Shown here in pieces: positions 1 to 9,117 of a stretch of DNA of 64,000 nucleotides. Within the stretch, counting starts at the first letter, position 1; each line of letters opens with the position of its first letter. This DNA comes from Leucobacter viscericola (lineage in GTDB: Bacteria > Actinomycetota > Actinomycetes > Actinomycetales > Microbacteriaceae). The stretch is taken from positions 2,418,001-2,482,000 of the forward strand of contig NZ_CP049863.1 of assembly GCF_011299575.1 (NCBI RefSeq). The letters run 5' to 3'. Under the pieces are notes generated by a model, which made no database searches, had not been told where the DNA came from, and saw nothing but the letters and a program-made list of their open reading frames with translations. The position numbers and the translations under genes are program-made.

Positions 1-798
1 GCTGCGATCCGGCTGCGGATTGATGCGCTTGCGCCTCACGGTGTTGGTGAGGGTGTCGTTGGTGCTTCTCGGGAAGCCCCTGGTGATGTCGTAGATGGCG
101 CTACCGCCGACGACATCGCCGCGATCATGCACGATCTCGACCGCCTCGAAAGCACGCTTGAGCGCATGTTGAAGTTTGCTCACGCGGAGCATCGTGCGAG
201 TCGGCGGCAGAGTGAGGTGGCCGAGGTTGCGACTGTTGGTGCTGGTGGGGCTGCCGGTGGTGCTGGCGCAGTCGGCGCCTCTGGGGCTGCTCGCTCCGGC
301 GGGGATGCTCCTGCCGGCCCAGCTGGCGGGGATGAAGCGGCTCCGTTCGAGGAGAGCTTCGTGTCCATCGCGACCCTCGTTGAGCCGCACCGGCACGCGC
401 TCGCCGCAGCTGGTGTTCAGCTCTCGCTAGATGGGGAATCGGAACCGGTGAGGATTGCGTGCAACCCAAGCGACCTTGAAGAGATGGTCGAGATTTTGCT
501 CGACAACGCGAGCAAGTATGCGGGTTCGGGTGCAACGGTGACTGTTGCGATGAGCCGCGAGCCTGAGCGTGGCCGGGTGATCCTGCGGGTCTCGGACTCC
601 GGGCCGGGTCTGAGCGATCGCGATCTCGAACAGATCGGCACCCGGTTCTGGCGAGCACCGCAGCACCGTGAGCAACCCGGCACGGGGCTCGGGCACGCGA
701 TCGTCGAACAGATCGCGTATGGCAACCGGGCTGCCGTCAGGGTGGATCGCGCACCAGAGGGCGGACTGCGCACGCAGATCGAGCTGAGGGCGCTGTGA
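1..798 (+). CDS. sensor histidine kinase, C-terminal part (5' end outside window)
   Basis: This frame is open from the first base of the window, so the N-terminal sensor part is missing. What remains is the end of a dimerisation helix (around MHDLDRLESTLERML), a long Ala/Gly-rich linker and a HATPase_c domain. ATP-binding boxes are visible: N-box LLDNASKY, G1 DSGPGL, an RFWR F-box and G2 GTGLGHAI. The protein would phosphorylate a response regulator that probably lies upstream. Its stop overlaps the GTG start of the next gene, so the two are translationally coupled; a TAXI-type binding protein directly after a kinase suggests ligand-dependent sensing or transport. The Ala/Gly-rich linker between the helix and the ATPase is longer than usual. 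Confidence 0.85.
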   Translation, partial: AAIRLRIDALAPHGVGEGVVGASREAPGDVVDGATADDIAAIMHDLDRLESTLERMLKFAHAEHRASRRQSEVAEVATVGAGGAAGGAGAVGASGAARSGGDAPAGPAGGDEAAPFEESFVSIATLVEPHRHALAAAGVQLSLDGESEPVRIACNPSDLEEMVEILLDNASKYAGSGATVTVAMSREPERGRVILRVSDSGPGLSDRDLEQIGTRFWRAPQHREQPGTGLGHAIVEQIAYGNRAAVRVDRAPEGGLRTQIELRAL

Positions 799-1829
799 GC
801 GGGGTTCGAGTGGATGTGGGTTCTGTGACCCGAAGAGGGCTGCTTGCCGGGATCGTCGGTGGTTTGGCGGCGGGGGCGATCCCGATGCTCGCGGGGTGTG
901 CCGCGTCGCCCGTGCACCACTTGAAGATGGCGTGCGGTGAGCCGGGAGGCATCTATCTGCAGTTCGGGGAGCTGCTGAGCGCTGCCGTTGATCGGCGCGC
1001 ATCAAGCAGCGGCGGTTGGGGGTCTGCGCGTGTGGCGGCGCAGTTGGAGCCTCTCACCACCAATGGCAGCGCCGAAAATCTGCAGTTGCTGCAGGACGGA
1101 GAGGTGGATCTCGCGATTGCGCTGGCCGACATTGTGCGGGAACACGAAAACGCGCGCCTTGCCGACGGGGGTCGCGCGGCGGGTGGGCGCACGAGCGTGG
1201 CGATTGGCCGGGTCTACCAGAACTACCTGCAGTGCGCGGTGCTTGGAGAGGGCGGGCTGCGCGGTCTGTCGGACCTGCGAGGCAAGGTTGTGTCAACGGG
1301 CGCGAGTGGATCCGGCAGCTCGTTCACAACCCGCCGGGTGCTCGAGCTCGCCGGTCTCGGTGAGGCGGATGGGGGTCCGCGGCAGGTCGAGCACACCCTG
1401 GAAGCCGGGTTGCGGGAGCTGAGGCGGGGCCGCATCGACGCGATGTTCTGGTCGGGAGGGGTGTCGACCCCCAAGATCGAGGAGTTCAGCGCTGAGGTGC
1501 CGCTGCGCCTGCTCGACCTGTCGACCGCGGCGGAGAAGCTTGAGGCTGAGTATCCGCTTGTCTACCTGAAGTCGACCATCCCGGCGAATGTCTACGGGTC
1601 GGCGGTGCCGACACCAACGCTCGGCATCCCGAACCTGTTGCTCGCGAGCCCCGACCTTCCCGACGACATTGCCCGACTCATTGTTGATGCGCTCGTGTTC
1701 GACGCCCGCAGGCTCGTGCCGAAGGGATCGGTGGGGGCGCAGTTCCTGACCCCCGTGAGCCTGATCGACACCGGCGCGGTGCCGTTGCACCCTGCGGCTC
1801 GGGATCGGTATCGCGAGGTTTATGGGTAG
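795..1829 (+). CDS. TAXI family TRAP transporter solute-binding lipoprotein
   Basis: The 344-residue product has a signal peptide ending in a lipobox (LAGC at about residues 32-35), so it should be anchored outside the membrane. The sequence GEPGGIYLQFGELL just after the anchor and the later STGASGSGSSFT segment are typical of TAXI periplasmic-binding proteins, which bind small carboxylates for TRAP transporters or present them to sensors. The GTG start overlaps the kinase stop (GTGA). No TRAP membrane subunits follow, so in this operon it may serve the kinase rather than uptake; that is inference. Confidence 0.82.
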   Translation: MSGVRVDVGSVTRRGLLAGIVGGLAAGAIPMLAGCAASPVHHLKMACGEPGGIYLQFGELLSAAVDRRASSSGGWGSARVAAQLEPLTTNGSAENLQLLQDGEVDLAIALADIVREHENARLADGGRAAGGRTSVAIGRVYQNYLQCAVLGEGGLRGLSDLRGKVVSTGASGSGSSFTTRRVLELAGLGEADGGPRQVEHTLEAGLRELRRGRIDAMFWSGGVSTPKIEEFSAEVPLRLLDLSTAAEKLEAEYPLVYLKSTIPANVYGSAVPTPTLGIPNLLLASPDLPDDIARLIVDALVFDARRLVPKGSVGAQFLTPVSLIDTGAVPLHPAARDRYREVYG

Positions 1830-1842
1830 GGGTGGTTTTGGG

Positions 1843-1864
1843 GCGGTCGTGATCCCACGACCGC
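1843..1864 (+). terminator. hairpin after the kinase/TAXI operon
   Basis: A perfect 9-bp inverted repeat, GCGGTCGTG and CACGACCGC around a 4-base loop, lies 14 bp after the TAXI stop codon. There is no T-run behind it, so it is a weak intrinsic terminator or an mRNA 3'-end stabiliser. Confidence 0.4.
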
Positions 1865-2063
1865 GGCCCGGCGACATCCGCCCGCAAGAGGAAAACTGCA
1901 CTGCCCGATAAATAACCCATCACTGTTACTTAATCGTTATTCTCAAGCAACCTGGCGAATGAGCTTTTCTGGTAATTTTTGAAACTAGAAAGTAAGAACT
2001 CGTGTGTAATTAGTTTTATAGTTACGCCTTCCCGCTATTTTCCTCCCCTGTTTGAGGTAATTG

Positions 2064-2693
2064 ATGACCAGACAGCATTCCATCCCCGGCGTTAAATTTC
2101 GCGGGATGACGATCATGGTGCTCCTCTCTGCGGTTGCAGTTGGACTCGCCTCATCTATCGTCTTTCCCGCTTCGGCAGCGCACGCCGCAGCACCGTCTCC
2201 ATGCAAGAGCATCACTACGCGGGTGACCACGAAGGAGCGTTTCGTCACTGAAACCTGCTTCTCGAATCCGGTGAAGGTGTCGAAGACATTTCGTTCTGGA
2301 TACAAGCAGGTCTTTCAAGCAAATGGTGTGAAGAATGTAAGAGCGACGTGTAAATCTGACAAAAGCTCTACCACCACATACTCGATTAACGCATCGGTTT
2401 CAGCTGAGGGTAGTGCCTGGATCTTCGCCAAAGTGTCGGCCACGATCTCAGGTGGTGCGTCTTGGAGCACAAGCACTTCAGTGGGTAGCTCATTCAGCTT
2501 CGACATTCCCAAGGGAAAACGCGCAGCTTGTGAACTCGGCGTCGAGGTCACACAGTTCAGAACTGACAAAACCACCACTTACAAGAAGCTTGCTCGCTCC
2601 AATGGTCGACTTCTCTCAAGAAGCAGCACGACATACCGAATCTATGGAGTGGCTCCTGCTCGCACCTCAATCTGGAAATCGTACGTACTGTGA
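2064..2693 (+). CDS. secreted Ser/Thr-rich protein, possible beta-pore-forming (aerolysin-like) fold
   Basis: The predicted 209-residue protein has a long signal peptide with a hydrophobic stretch and an Ala-rich cleavage region (PASAAHAAAP). The mature part has few charged residues, three widely spaced cysteines and long runs alternating Ser/Thr with hydrophobic residues (around residues 95-145: SINASVSAEGS, AKVSATISGG, SWSTSTSVGS) ending in an F-x-IPKGK turn. This pattern resembles the membrane-inserting strands of aerolysin/ETX-MTX2 proteins; that is a weak inference and no family is certain. Start chosen at ATG 2064 because GAGGT ends 5 bases upstream. Its stop overlaps the next gene, and base composition is AT-richer than flanking genes. 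Confidence 0.6.
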   Translation: MTRQHSIPGVKFRGMTIMVLLSAVAVGLASSIVFPASAAHAAAPSPCKSITTRVTTKERFVTETCFSNPVKVSKTFRSGYKQVFQANGVKNVRATCKSDKSSTTTYSINASVSAEGSAWIFAKVSATISGGASWSTSTSVGSSFSFDIPKGKRAACELGVEVTQFRTDKTTTYKKLARSNGRLLSRSSTTYRIYGVAPARTSIWKSYVL

Positions 2694-3202
2694 ACCGAAT
2701 CATGAGGCCTGCAGGCATCCTTTTAAGCGCGCTGTTTGTGACAGCTTGCGTTGGATGCGCATCGAGCCAGGAAACTACTCCAACCAAGTCTTCAAAAGAG
2801 GCTTCGGCGAAAGAGCTCATTGAAGGGATCGAGTCAAAGCCGGCGAGTACAGCAGATACCGACACGAGCCTCTACAACACAAGCTTGTGGGATCTTAAAA
2901 CGGGTGAATCCTGGGTCGATGGGGTCGTGTCGGAGCTGTCTGGTGCGTATTCCATGCCATTGAAAGATCTTCTAAAAAAGCGGTACTTCGTTCAGTACGT
3001 TTGCCAGAAAGGCGTGACGCTGAAGATCTCGCTTGACCAAGAGGTGGCGGGCACTACAGAAACCAACGTGGAAACCGTTGAATGCGATGAAAAAATGACG
3101 CGAAAGAGAGTGGACGTACATTCGTCGGGCGTCACTTCAGCAAACATCGACGTCGATACCGCTGGTGAAGGCAAATGGTCGTTCATGCTGGGAGCTGAAT
3201 AG
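2690..3202 (+). CDS. hypothetical lipoprotein, 170 aa
   Basis: The N-terminus has a short basic start, a hydrophobic core and a lipobox ending in VGCA, so the product should be a lipid-anchored surface protein. After a Ser/Thr/Lys linker comes a globular domain of about 110 residues with two further cysteines (YVCQKG and VECDEK) that could form one disulfide. I do not recognise a family. The GTG start overlaps the stop of the secreted protein before it (GTGA), which argues for co-expression and a shared job. ATG 2702 is an alternative start but leaves a shorter n-region. Confidence 0.6.
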   Translation: MNRIMRPAGILLSALFVTACVGCASSQETTPTKSSKEASAKELIEGIESKPASTADTDTSLYNTSLWDLKTGESWVDGVVSELSGAYSMPLKDLLKKRYFVQYVCQKGVTLKISLDQEVAGTTETNVETVECDEKMTRKRVDVHSSGVTSANIDVDTAGEGKWSFMLGAE

Positions 3203-3217
3203 AGGGCAAGGGTTGAA

Positions 3218-4240
3218 ATGATGCGACGTCGCCAGGCTGTCATAATTGTGGCGCTTTCCCTGTCACTCGGTTTAGTGTCATGCGCTTCAGGAATCGAGGG
3301 GGCTCAGCCGCCAGCGGAGTCCCCTCTCTTGCCGTACCAGAACGCGATTGAAGAGGGGTCCTTGCGGATAAAAGACCCCGAAGCCAGTGCAGACAAGTCT
3401 GCTCTCACCTACGACGAGATCGTGGCAGCCTGCATGAAAGAAGAAGGCTTCGAGTATTGGCCAACTTCAGAACCTGACGAAGACGTCACCGGCTCTGAAG
3501 CCATTGATGACGACAAGGAACTCTCCAAGCGAGCGCGTGACGGATATGGGATCGTTTTGCCATACGACAAGCTATATAAAGCGTCATCACAATCCCTCGG
3601 ACCAAACGAAGAGTACTTCTCAATGATGAGTGACGAAATGCGCGAGGAGTACACGCGCGTCCTATCCGGCACTATCTGGGACGAATTGTCCGCCGCATCT
3701 CAAACGGGCGAAGAAGTGGACTGGGATTGGAGGCGAGGTGGCTGCGATGGAAAAGCGACGCACCTGATTGAAGAACGTGCCTCGCAAGGTGAGCAAGCTG
3801 AGAATGCCCAAACGACACAGTTTGATGATCTCATCGACCAGATGAATGCTCTGCCAGAGCAAATCCCACAGGATAAGGATTGGGAAAAAGTACTCGAACG
3901 CTGGTCTCAATGTATGAGTTCGGGAGGGTTCGATTTTTCTTCTTGGGATCAAGCTCAAGATTCCATTGTCGAAGAGTTTGACACGCTTGCTTCAGAAGCG
4001 TCGATGGACAAAATTGCTGAAGAAGGAAGTAGTGCAGATCCTTATAAACCCGACAAGGGGGCGTATGAAAAGCTGTACGACAGGGAACGAGAAATCGCGG
4101 TAGCTGACTGGCAATGCCAGATCGATACTGGCCGGGCAGAAGCGGAGCGACGCATCCTCTACGGCATCGAAAAAGACTTCGTAGACACCCACTTTGAAAG
4201 TCTTGAACGAATGAAGAAATGGTTTGACGCTAAAGGCTAG
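3218..4240 (+). CDS. hypothetical lipoprotein with repeated CM-x3-G motif, 340 aa
   Basis: A signal peptide ends in the lipobox LVSC (Cys at about residue 22). The acidic mature protein has two similar halves: ACMKEEGFEYWP with a later GGCDG, and QCMSSGGFDFSSW with a later DWQCQID. This fits two disulfide-bonded repeats of a motif I know from uncharacterised actinobacterial lipoproteins. It is otherwise rich in Glu, Asp and Gln and probably mostly helical. It follows the previous lipoprotein by 15 bp with an AGGG-type ribosome site. Function unknown; the operon position links it to the secreted protein at 2064. Confidence 0.6.
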   Translation: MMRRRQAVIIVALSLSLGLVSCASGIEGAQPPAESPLLPYQNAIEEGSLRIKDPEASADKSALTYDEIVAACMKEEGFEYWPTSEPDEDVTGSEAIDDDKELSKRARDGYGIVLPYDKLYKASSQSLGPNEEYFSMMSDEMREEYTRVLSGTIWDELSAASQTGEEVDWDWRRGGCDGKATHLIEERASQGEQAENAQTTQFDDLIDQMNALPEQIPQDKDWEKVLERWSQCMSSGGFDFSSWDQAQDSIVEEFDTLASEASMDKIAEEGSSADPYKPDKGAYEKLYDREREIAVADWQCQIDTGRAEAERRILYGIEKDFVDTHFESLERMKKWFDAKG

Positions 4241-4322
4241 CGGCTGTTCATGAGGCTTCAGGCTCACTGATGTCGAGGGGTCTGGAATGACTCCATAACA
4301 TTTGAGAAGAACCCGCCCGGTC

Positions 4323-5618
4323 TTACGCCCCAAACGCCTCGGTGATCGGCCGGAACTTTGACACCGTTTCGCCGAGCTCGTGTTCGGGATCCGATCCCGC
4401 GACGATTCCCCCGCCTGCGCTGGCGATGATCCTGCGCTGGCCACCCTCTGCCTTTTCGACTTGTGCGCAACGCAGCGCGATGACCCACTCGCCGTCGCCG
4501 TCGGCGTCGATCCAACCGACGGCGCCCGAGTAGCGACCGCGGTCGAAGGGCTCAAGCGTATTGATCGCTGCGACCGCTGTGGCGGTCGGGGTGCCCGCGA
4601 TGGCGGCGCTGGGGTGGATCGCGTCGACGAGTTCGAGCGAGGAGCTCTGCTCTTTGAGCGTCGCCCCGAGGTCGGTCGCGAGGTGCCACACGTTGGGCAG
4701 CTGGAGCGGGAAGGGCGCTTCGCTCGTGCGCAGCTCGTTGACGTGCGGAGAGAGTGCGGTGACCACACTCTGCACCGCGAAGGCGTGCTCGTGCTGCTCT
4801 TTTGCGCTCGTCAACAGTTCGTCGCGGGCCTGCGCGTCGCGCTTGTCGGACTCCGGATGGCGGCCTCGTGTGCCTGCGAGCACCCTTGCTGAGACCGCGC
4901 CGTCGGTGGTGCGAATGAGGGTTTCGGGACTCGCGCCGATGAGGCCGTCGACGGCGAAGGTCCAGCAGTCGAGGTAGCGGTCGGCGAGACGCTTGAGCGG
5001 GGTGCGCAGGTCTGCATCGTCTGCAAGTGTGCCCGTGATCTGGCGGGCTAGGACGATCTTCTCGGCTTCGCCCCGGTCGATTGTTTCGGTGGCCTTGCGG
5101 ACGCCTTCGAGGTATTGGTTGACCGTGTCTGTGGCGGCCTCGAAGGTTGTGGCGTGCCAGGGGTTTTGTGGTTTGGGGGTGGGGATCGCGGGCGCTTCTT
5201 GGCTTGCGGCTTCTGCGGCCTGTGTTGAGTTTGTGATCTCGTTGATTTCCGTGATCCACGCGGCCTCGCGATGCTGCGCGACGAGGAACCGCGGCACGAT
5301 CAGAACACTTTCGGCTTCGCTGTGGTCGGCGAACGCGAAGGTGCCGAGCGCGACCAGTCCGGTGCCGGGCATCTGCACGGGGTCGTCGATCTGAGCGTTC
5401 TTGGCGATCGCGCGCCAGGTGTTGGCTGCTTCGGCGAAGCGGTTGGGGCCTGTGAAGGTGAGCCTGAGTGCTTCGCCTATTCCGACGCAACCGCGATCCC
5501 CGCGGATCCACAGTAGTGGCTCGCTCGGATCGGCGAGTGAGACGAGATCTGGTGTGCCAGCGAGGGGTCCCGTGACCGCGCGAAGTACAGGTACGGCGGG
5601 ATTGATTGGCACCCTCAT
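4323..5618 (-). CDS. menF: isochorismate synthase
   Basis: The 431-residue protein belongs to the chorismate-utilising family (anthranilate/isochorismate synthases) and converts chorismate to isochorismate for menaquinone synthesis. The C-terminal catalytic domain shows EKIVLARQ, GASPETLI, the ALAGTRGRHP-type loop (here RVLAGTRGRHP), LVDAIHPSAAIAGTPT, the GRYSGAVGW motif and the closing IASAGGGIVAGSDPE with HELGET. The N-terminal half is more variable. A siderophore role (EntC/DhbC-type) cannot be excluded from sequence, but no siderophore genes are nearby. It runs opposite to the flanking genes and has typical high-GC codon use, marking the edge of the acquired segments on both sides. Confidence 0.85.
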   Translation of the reverse strand: MRVPINPAVPVLRAVTGPLAGTPDLVSLADPSEPLLWIRGDRGCVGIGEALRLTFTGPNRFAEAANTWRAIAKNAQIDDPVQMPGTGLVALGTFAFADHSEAESVLIVPRFLVAQHREAAWITEINEITNSTQAAEAASQEAPAIPTPKPQNPWHATTFEAATDTVNQYLEGVRKATETIDRGEAEKIVLARQITGTLADDADLRTPLKRLADRYLDCWTFAVDGLIGASPETLIRTTDGAVSARVLAGTRGRHPESDKRDAQARDELLTSAKEQHEHAFAVQSVVTALSPHVNELRTSEAPFPLQLPNVWHLATDLGATLKEQSSSLELVDAIHPSAAIAGTPTATAVAAINTLEPFDRGRYSGAVGWIDADGDGEWVIALRCAQVEKAEGGQRRIIASAGGGIVAGSDPEHELGETVSKFRPITEAFGA

Positions 5619-5821
5619 AATCTAGCGGGTGGGTCTGGGTGAGGGTTGGGGGCGAGATGTTGGCTGAAGTTCTGAGATCTTGTGTGGTTGTTTCTAGTTA
5701 TCAAACTCGTTGTAATTTTTCTTCAAAGAGAGCAACGAAAATAAAGAGGGAATGCTAGTTTGAAAGTGTGGATTTTTGTCTAGCGTAGTTCCCGTGCCGA
5801 AAATGCGGTCGAAAGGTTGTC

Positions 5822-7384
5822 GTGTCTCAACGGAGTGAAAATCAACACCAGTCCGTTAACGTACTCAAGGATGTTGCTTGGATCCGTTTGTTTGAAGATG
5901 CTGCTGACGGTTCCACATCGACGCGGTGCGTTACCGTGCGAGAGGCTCTGCTTCAAGCCCATATTTTTAAGGGAATCGACACCTCGCTCAACGGAGTGCA
6001 ATTCGGTGCAATCTCTAGGTTCCTGTTTTCCGTCGCAGCTATTGTCATACGAAATCAAGACCCCAGGCGGCCGTTCTCCAAGTTTAGAGCCATGAAATTC
6101 AGTGAGGCGGCAATTGATGCTGCAATAAATCAACTCAGTGAATACGCCGACCTGTTTCATCCAGAGAAGCCGTTTCTGCAAATTGCGGCCGACCTCGAGA
6201 TACCAGTTACAAGTTCGGTCAAGAAGTTGTTGCCCTATATGCCGCCTGACCGCGCTGAAGAGTTCTGGTCTTCAAGTGAGCAACCCAGGAGCCTTGATTT
6301 ACCTGAGGCTGTGTTGGCTCTAGCTATAAATAGTTATTACAGTTTCGGCGGTAACAACCGCCTAGATGGCCGTGCATGCGTAAATGGCTCGCCAGGCATT
6401 CGATACCCGGGAAAAGACTTCACTGCGACAGAAGTTCTTTGGCATGGTGGCTCCTTGTTTGATTTCATTTGTTTCAACGTCCCTAAGAGCTGGGTAGAAG
6501 GAACAGGGTTACCAGCCTGGGCCGATCCTCTTGGGGCCACAGCTTTGAAGGATCAGAAAATTGCGGAACACCCGCTGTGGCGTGCGACTTGGGGGTCTAA
6601 CACTGCGCGATGCCAGTGGCGGGACTTTCAAATGGTCGCCGCAGCAGTTGGTGGATCACCGTATCGGCCGCCGCTCATGGGAACGGAGAAGCATGAGGCG
6701 AAGAAATGGTGGGATCTCCGAAATACCTATGATCCCTTCTACCTTTACCTCCCTGTCAAGGATACCTCGGGAGGGAAGGGAGCTTCCCCTATGGAGGTAA
6801 AAGCGCAGCGACTTGACTTTGGTTATGGGGCGACTCAGCTTGAAGCGGAATGGCACGCTAAGAATCTTTCTGCGGCCCTGCGGAACCACTCTCAGGGACG
6901 AATTATGGTTGATGAAGAAGCACCGCTCGTTTTTCTGAGACATCTTGTACAGGGGAGCGCTTCATCTCCAGTCGTTCGGCGCAGTGAGATTCTGGTTTCC
7001 GCGCGATCACGCTGGCAGATCAGTGAGAGTCGGGCTGATGCGGTTTCGGAAGCCTCGACCAAAGTGAAATTGGTAATGATTGAGCTCGGCAAGCCCTTTT
7101 CAAAGAAGGGACGGTTGGCAGCGATTGCAAATAGGCGAGGTGATGTCGAGGCTGAGTTCTGGGCAGAGGTACGGGTGCCCTTTGCGCACTACATCGTGAA
7201 CGGAAGTAACGATGTGAGCATTGATCCCAATGTATGGGCAGAAGTACGCGAGGCAGCACTAAAGGCGTTCGACACTGTCGCTCAGTCGGTTCCGCATTCA
7301 AAAATTGCACCTGCATTGTCAATCGCGCGAAATCGAGTCGGTCATAACATCGCAAGGCTTCTGAACCTTGCAGAAAACTCCTGA
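5822..7384 (+). CDS. cas8e: type I-E Cascade large subunit Cas8e (CasA/Cse1)
   Basis: This 520-residue protein is the large subunit of Cascade, which reads the PAM and helps recruit Cas3. Recognisable family features are the VTVREALLQAH start region, the NRLDGRACVNG and FDFICFNVP segments, a cysteine/histidine-bearing middle region and the helical C-terminus. The length matches the family. GTG 5822 is preceded by GAAAGG with 5-base spacing. The 200-bp AT-rich gap upstream contains TTGAAA (5760-5765) and TAGCGT (5781-5786), a poor promoter candidate because the spacer is only 15 bp. It is the first gene of the cas operon. Confidence 0.93.
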   Translation: MSQRSENQHQSVNVLKDVAWIRLFEDAADGSTSTRCVTVREALLQAHIFKGIDTSLNGVQFGAISRFLFSVAAIVIRNQDPRRPFSKFRAMKFSEAAIDAAINQLSEYADLFHPEKPFLQIAADLEIPVTSSVKKLLPYMPPDRAEEFWSSSEQPRSLDLPEAVLALAINSYYSFGGNNRLDGRACVNGSPGIRYPGKDFTATEVLWHGGSLFDFICFNVPKSWVEGTGLPAWADPLGATALKDQKIAEHPLWRATWGSNTARCQWRDFQMVAAAVGGSPYRPPLMGTEKHEAKKWWDLRNTYDPFYLYLPVKDTSGGKGASPMEVKAQRLDFGYGATQLEAEWHAKNLSAALRNHSQGRIMVDEEAPLVFLRHLVQGSASSPVVRRSEILVSARSRWQISESRADAVSEASTKVKLVMIELGKPFSKKGRLAAIANRRGDVEAEFWAEVRVPFAHYIVNGSNDVSIDPNVWAEVREAALKAFDTVAQSVPHSKIAPALSIARNRVGHNIARLLNLAENS

Positions 7385-7423
7385 AGCTGCTGCGGCTTCG
7401 CTTACAAGCGAGAGGAAATTTTG

Positions 7424-7987
7424 ATGTCAGAGAGCGTCAATTCATTGCACATGCTTGTGGGGGAGGTATTGCGACGGAGAGAAACCGACTCAAGATTTCG
7501 CGCCAATGTTTCGCGTGGATTGAATCCCTTGACTGAGCAATATGCCTATCCTTGGGTACTGCCGCATGTGCCGTCGCCCTATGAGCAAGTTGTCTATTTG
7601 CGAGTCGCGGGCTTAGTCGCGAGTTATCCCAATATCCCGCATAGCGACAAGCCCACGCTAGGTCAGTCTTTTCGAGTGCTCAGCGAACAACGTAGCGGTA
7701 AAAGAGTAGACGATGAAACCTACCAGAAGCATGATGCCATTGCGGCGAGACTTGTATCTCTCCAAGATCAAGATCTTGACGGAGCCGTCGACACGCTGCG
7801 GAGACTTTTTGATTTGAACAAGAAGGTTCAAGTTCCTGTCAATTACTTTGCACTTGCGCGCATGCTTAGCCGCTGGGGCAGTGGTCAAAGCGAGGCATCG
7901 CTGGCAGTTCGTCGGCGAACCCTTGGCGACTATTACGGGGCTTGGTCGATCAAGTCGTTTGCCCCCATCGAATCTGTTGATGATTGA
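7424..7987 (+). CDS. cse2: type I-E Cascade small subunit Cse2 (CasB)
   Basis: The product, 187 residues, matches the small helical Cascade subunit that forms the belly of the complex and contacts the target DNA. Its position directly after cas8e, its length and the conserved FRVLSEQRSG and FALARMLSRW segments support this. ATG 7424 follows AGAGG with 8-base spacing, better than TTG 7421. It sits 39 bp after cas8e and 35 bp before cas7e. Confidence 0.9.
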   Translation: MSESVNSLHMLVGEVLRRRETDSRFRANVSRGLNPLTEQYAYPWVLPHVPSPYEQVVYLRVAGLVASYPNIPHSDKPTLGQSFRVLSEQRSGKRVDDETYQKHDAIAARLVSLQDQDLDGAVDTLRRLFDLNKKVQVPVNYFALARMLSRWGSGQSEASLAVRRRTLGDYYGAWSIKSFAPIESVDD

Positions 7988-8022
7988 TTGTCAGCACTCA
8001 CCCGCATAGACGAAAGCAGAAA

Positions 8023-9117
8023 ATGAATAACCTCACCCTCCACTTCATAAATACAATCCCTTGGAGCAATCTGAATAGAGACGACACCGGCACGCCGAAG
8101 CGTGCCGTTATTGGAGGCACGCTTCGCGCGATGCTTTCGAGTCAGTCGATCAAGCGCGCCGTGCGTACCGATTATGAGCTTCGTTCTGGAGATCAGAGCC
8201 TGCGGTCGACCAACCTTGCGGGCATCATCGCTAATAGAGCGTGCGAAATCAATGTGGAACTTGACCCCAAAAAAGCATTGAAGGACAGCGAGAAACTGAT
8301 TTCTGCTCTCGTTAAGAAGGAGAAAACTGCTAGGCCTGCTGTGGATGAATCCGAGTCGAAAGAGCCGGGTATATCGTCGTGGCTCAGCGCTGAAGAAATT
8401 GAGACGGCTGCTGCGGCTGTCGCAGAAGATCGCCTCATGGTAAAGGCTCAGGGTAAAGAGAAACTTACTGAGTTCGTCGAGCCAGGAAAAACGGGTTCAC
8501 TCTCGATTGCGGCATTCGGGCGAATGTTTGCGTTAGCACCTGAGGCAAACACTCATGCCGCGGTGGCCGTGAGCCCTGCAATCGCCGTACATAAAACGAT
8601 CATTGAAACAGATTACTTTTCAACGGTTGATGACGATCCAAAAGCTTCTCACGCCGGTGCTTCTTACCTTGGACTTGCGTCATATACCTCAGGGGTTTTC
8701 TACCGTTCGATAACAATCGACCGTGCGCAGCTTCGCCGAGCTTGGACAGGCCATGACTCAGAGAACGCCCGCGAACAACTCTCTTTGATGGTTTATTCAC
8801 TTGTCTACGGACTGCCGAGCGGCAAGAAGAATGTGACCGCCCCGTACGTTCAGCCGTTACTCGTGCTGAGTGAAGAGCAAGCACACCGTGTCGCGTATGA
8901 CTTTGAAACACCGGTCCTGGCCGAAGCCGACGGTGGCTATGGTGAGCAAGCCGTCAAGACGATTGCGCAACAGGTTGAAGCAGCTCGTGCGTTTGATGCC
9001 GCCAATTTTGGACGCAGCGCTGTTGCTGGCACCAGTGCTGCTCGCCTCGAGATTGCCGCTGAACAGGTCGATCTAGATCGGCTGGTGGCTAACGCGGTTG
9101 ATTGGATTTTGGCGTGA
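8023..9117 (+). CDS. cas7e: type I-E Cascade backbone protein Cas7e (CasC/Cse4)
   Basis: At 364 residues this is the Cascade backbone subunit; six copies bind the crRNA spacer. The N-terminus LHFINTIPWSNLNRDDTG and the KRAVIGG...SSQSIKRAVR segment are diagnostic of the Cse4/CasC family, as is the later VAVSPAIAVHKT...ETDYFSTVDD region. ATG 8023 gives the canonical family N-terminus; an upstream TTG in frame would add 13 unconserved residues. The stop overlaps the GTG of cas5e (GTGA), indicating coupled translation of the two interacting subunits. Confidence 0.94.
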   Translation: MNNLTLHFINTIPWSNLNRDDTGTPKRAVIGGTLRAMLSSQSIKRAVRTDYELRSGDQSLRSTNLAGIIANRACEINVELDPKKALKDSEKLISALVKKEKTARPAVDESESKEPGISSWLSAEEIETAAAAVAEDRLMVKAQGKEKLTEFVEPGKTGSLSIAAFGRMFALAPEANTHAAVAVSPAIAVHKTIIETDYFSTVDDDPKASHAGASYLGLASYTSGVFYRSITIDRAQLRRAWTGHDSENAREQLSLMVYSLVYGLPSGKKNVTAPYVQPLLVLSEEQAHRVAYDFETPVLAEADGGYGEQAVKTIAQQVEAARAFDAANFGRSAVAGTSAARLEIAAEQVDLDRLVANAVDWILA

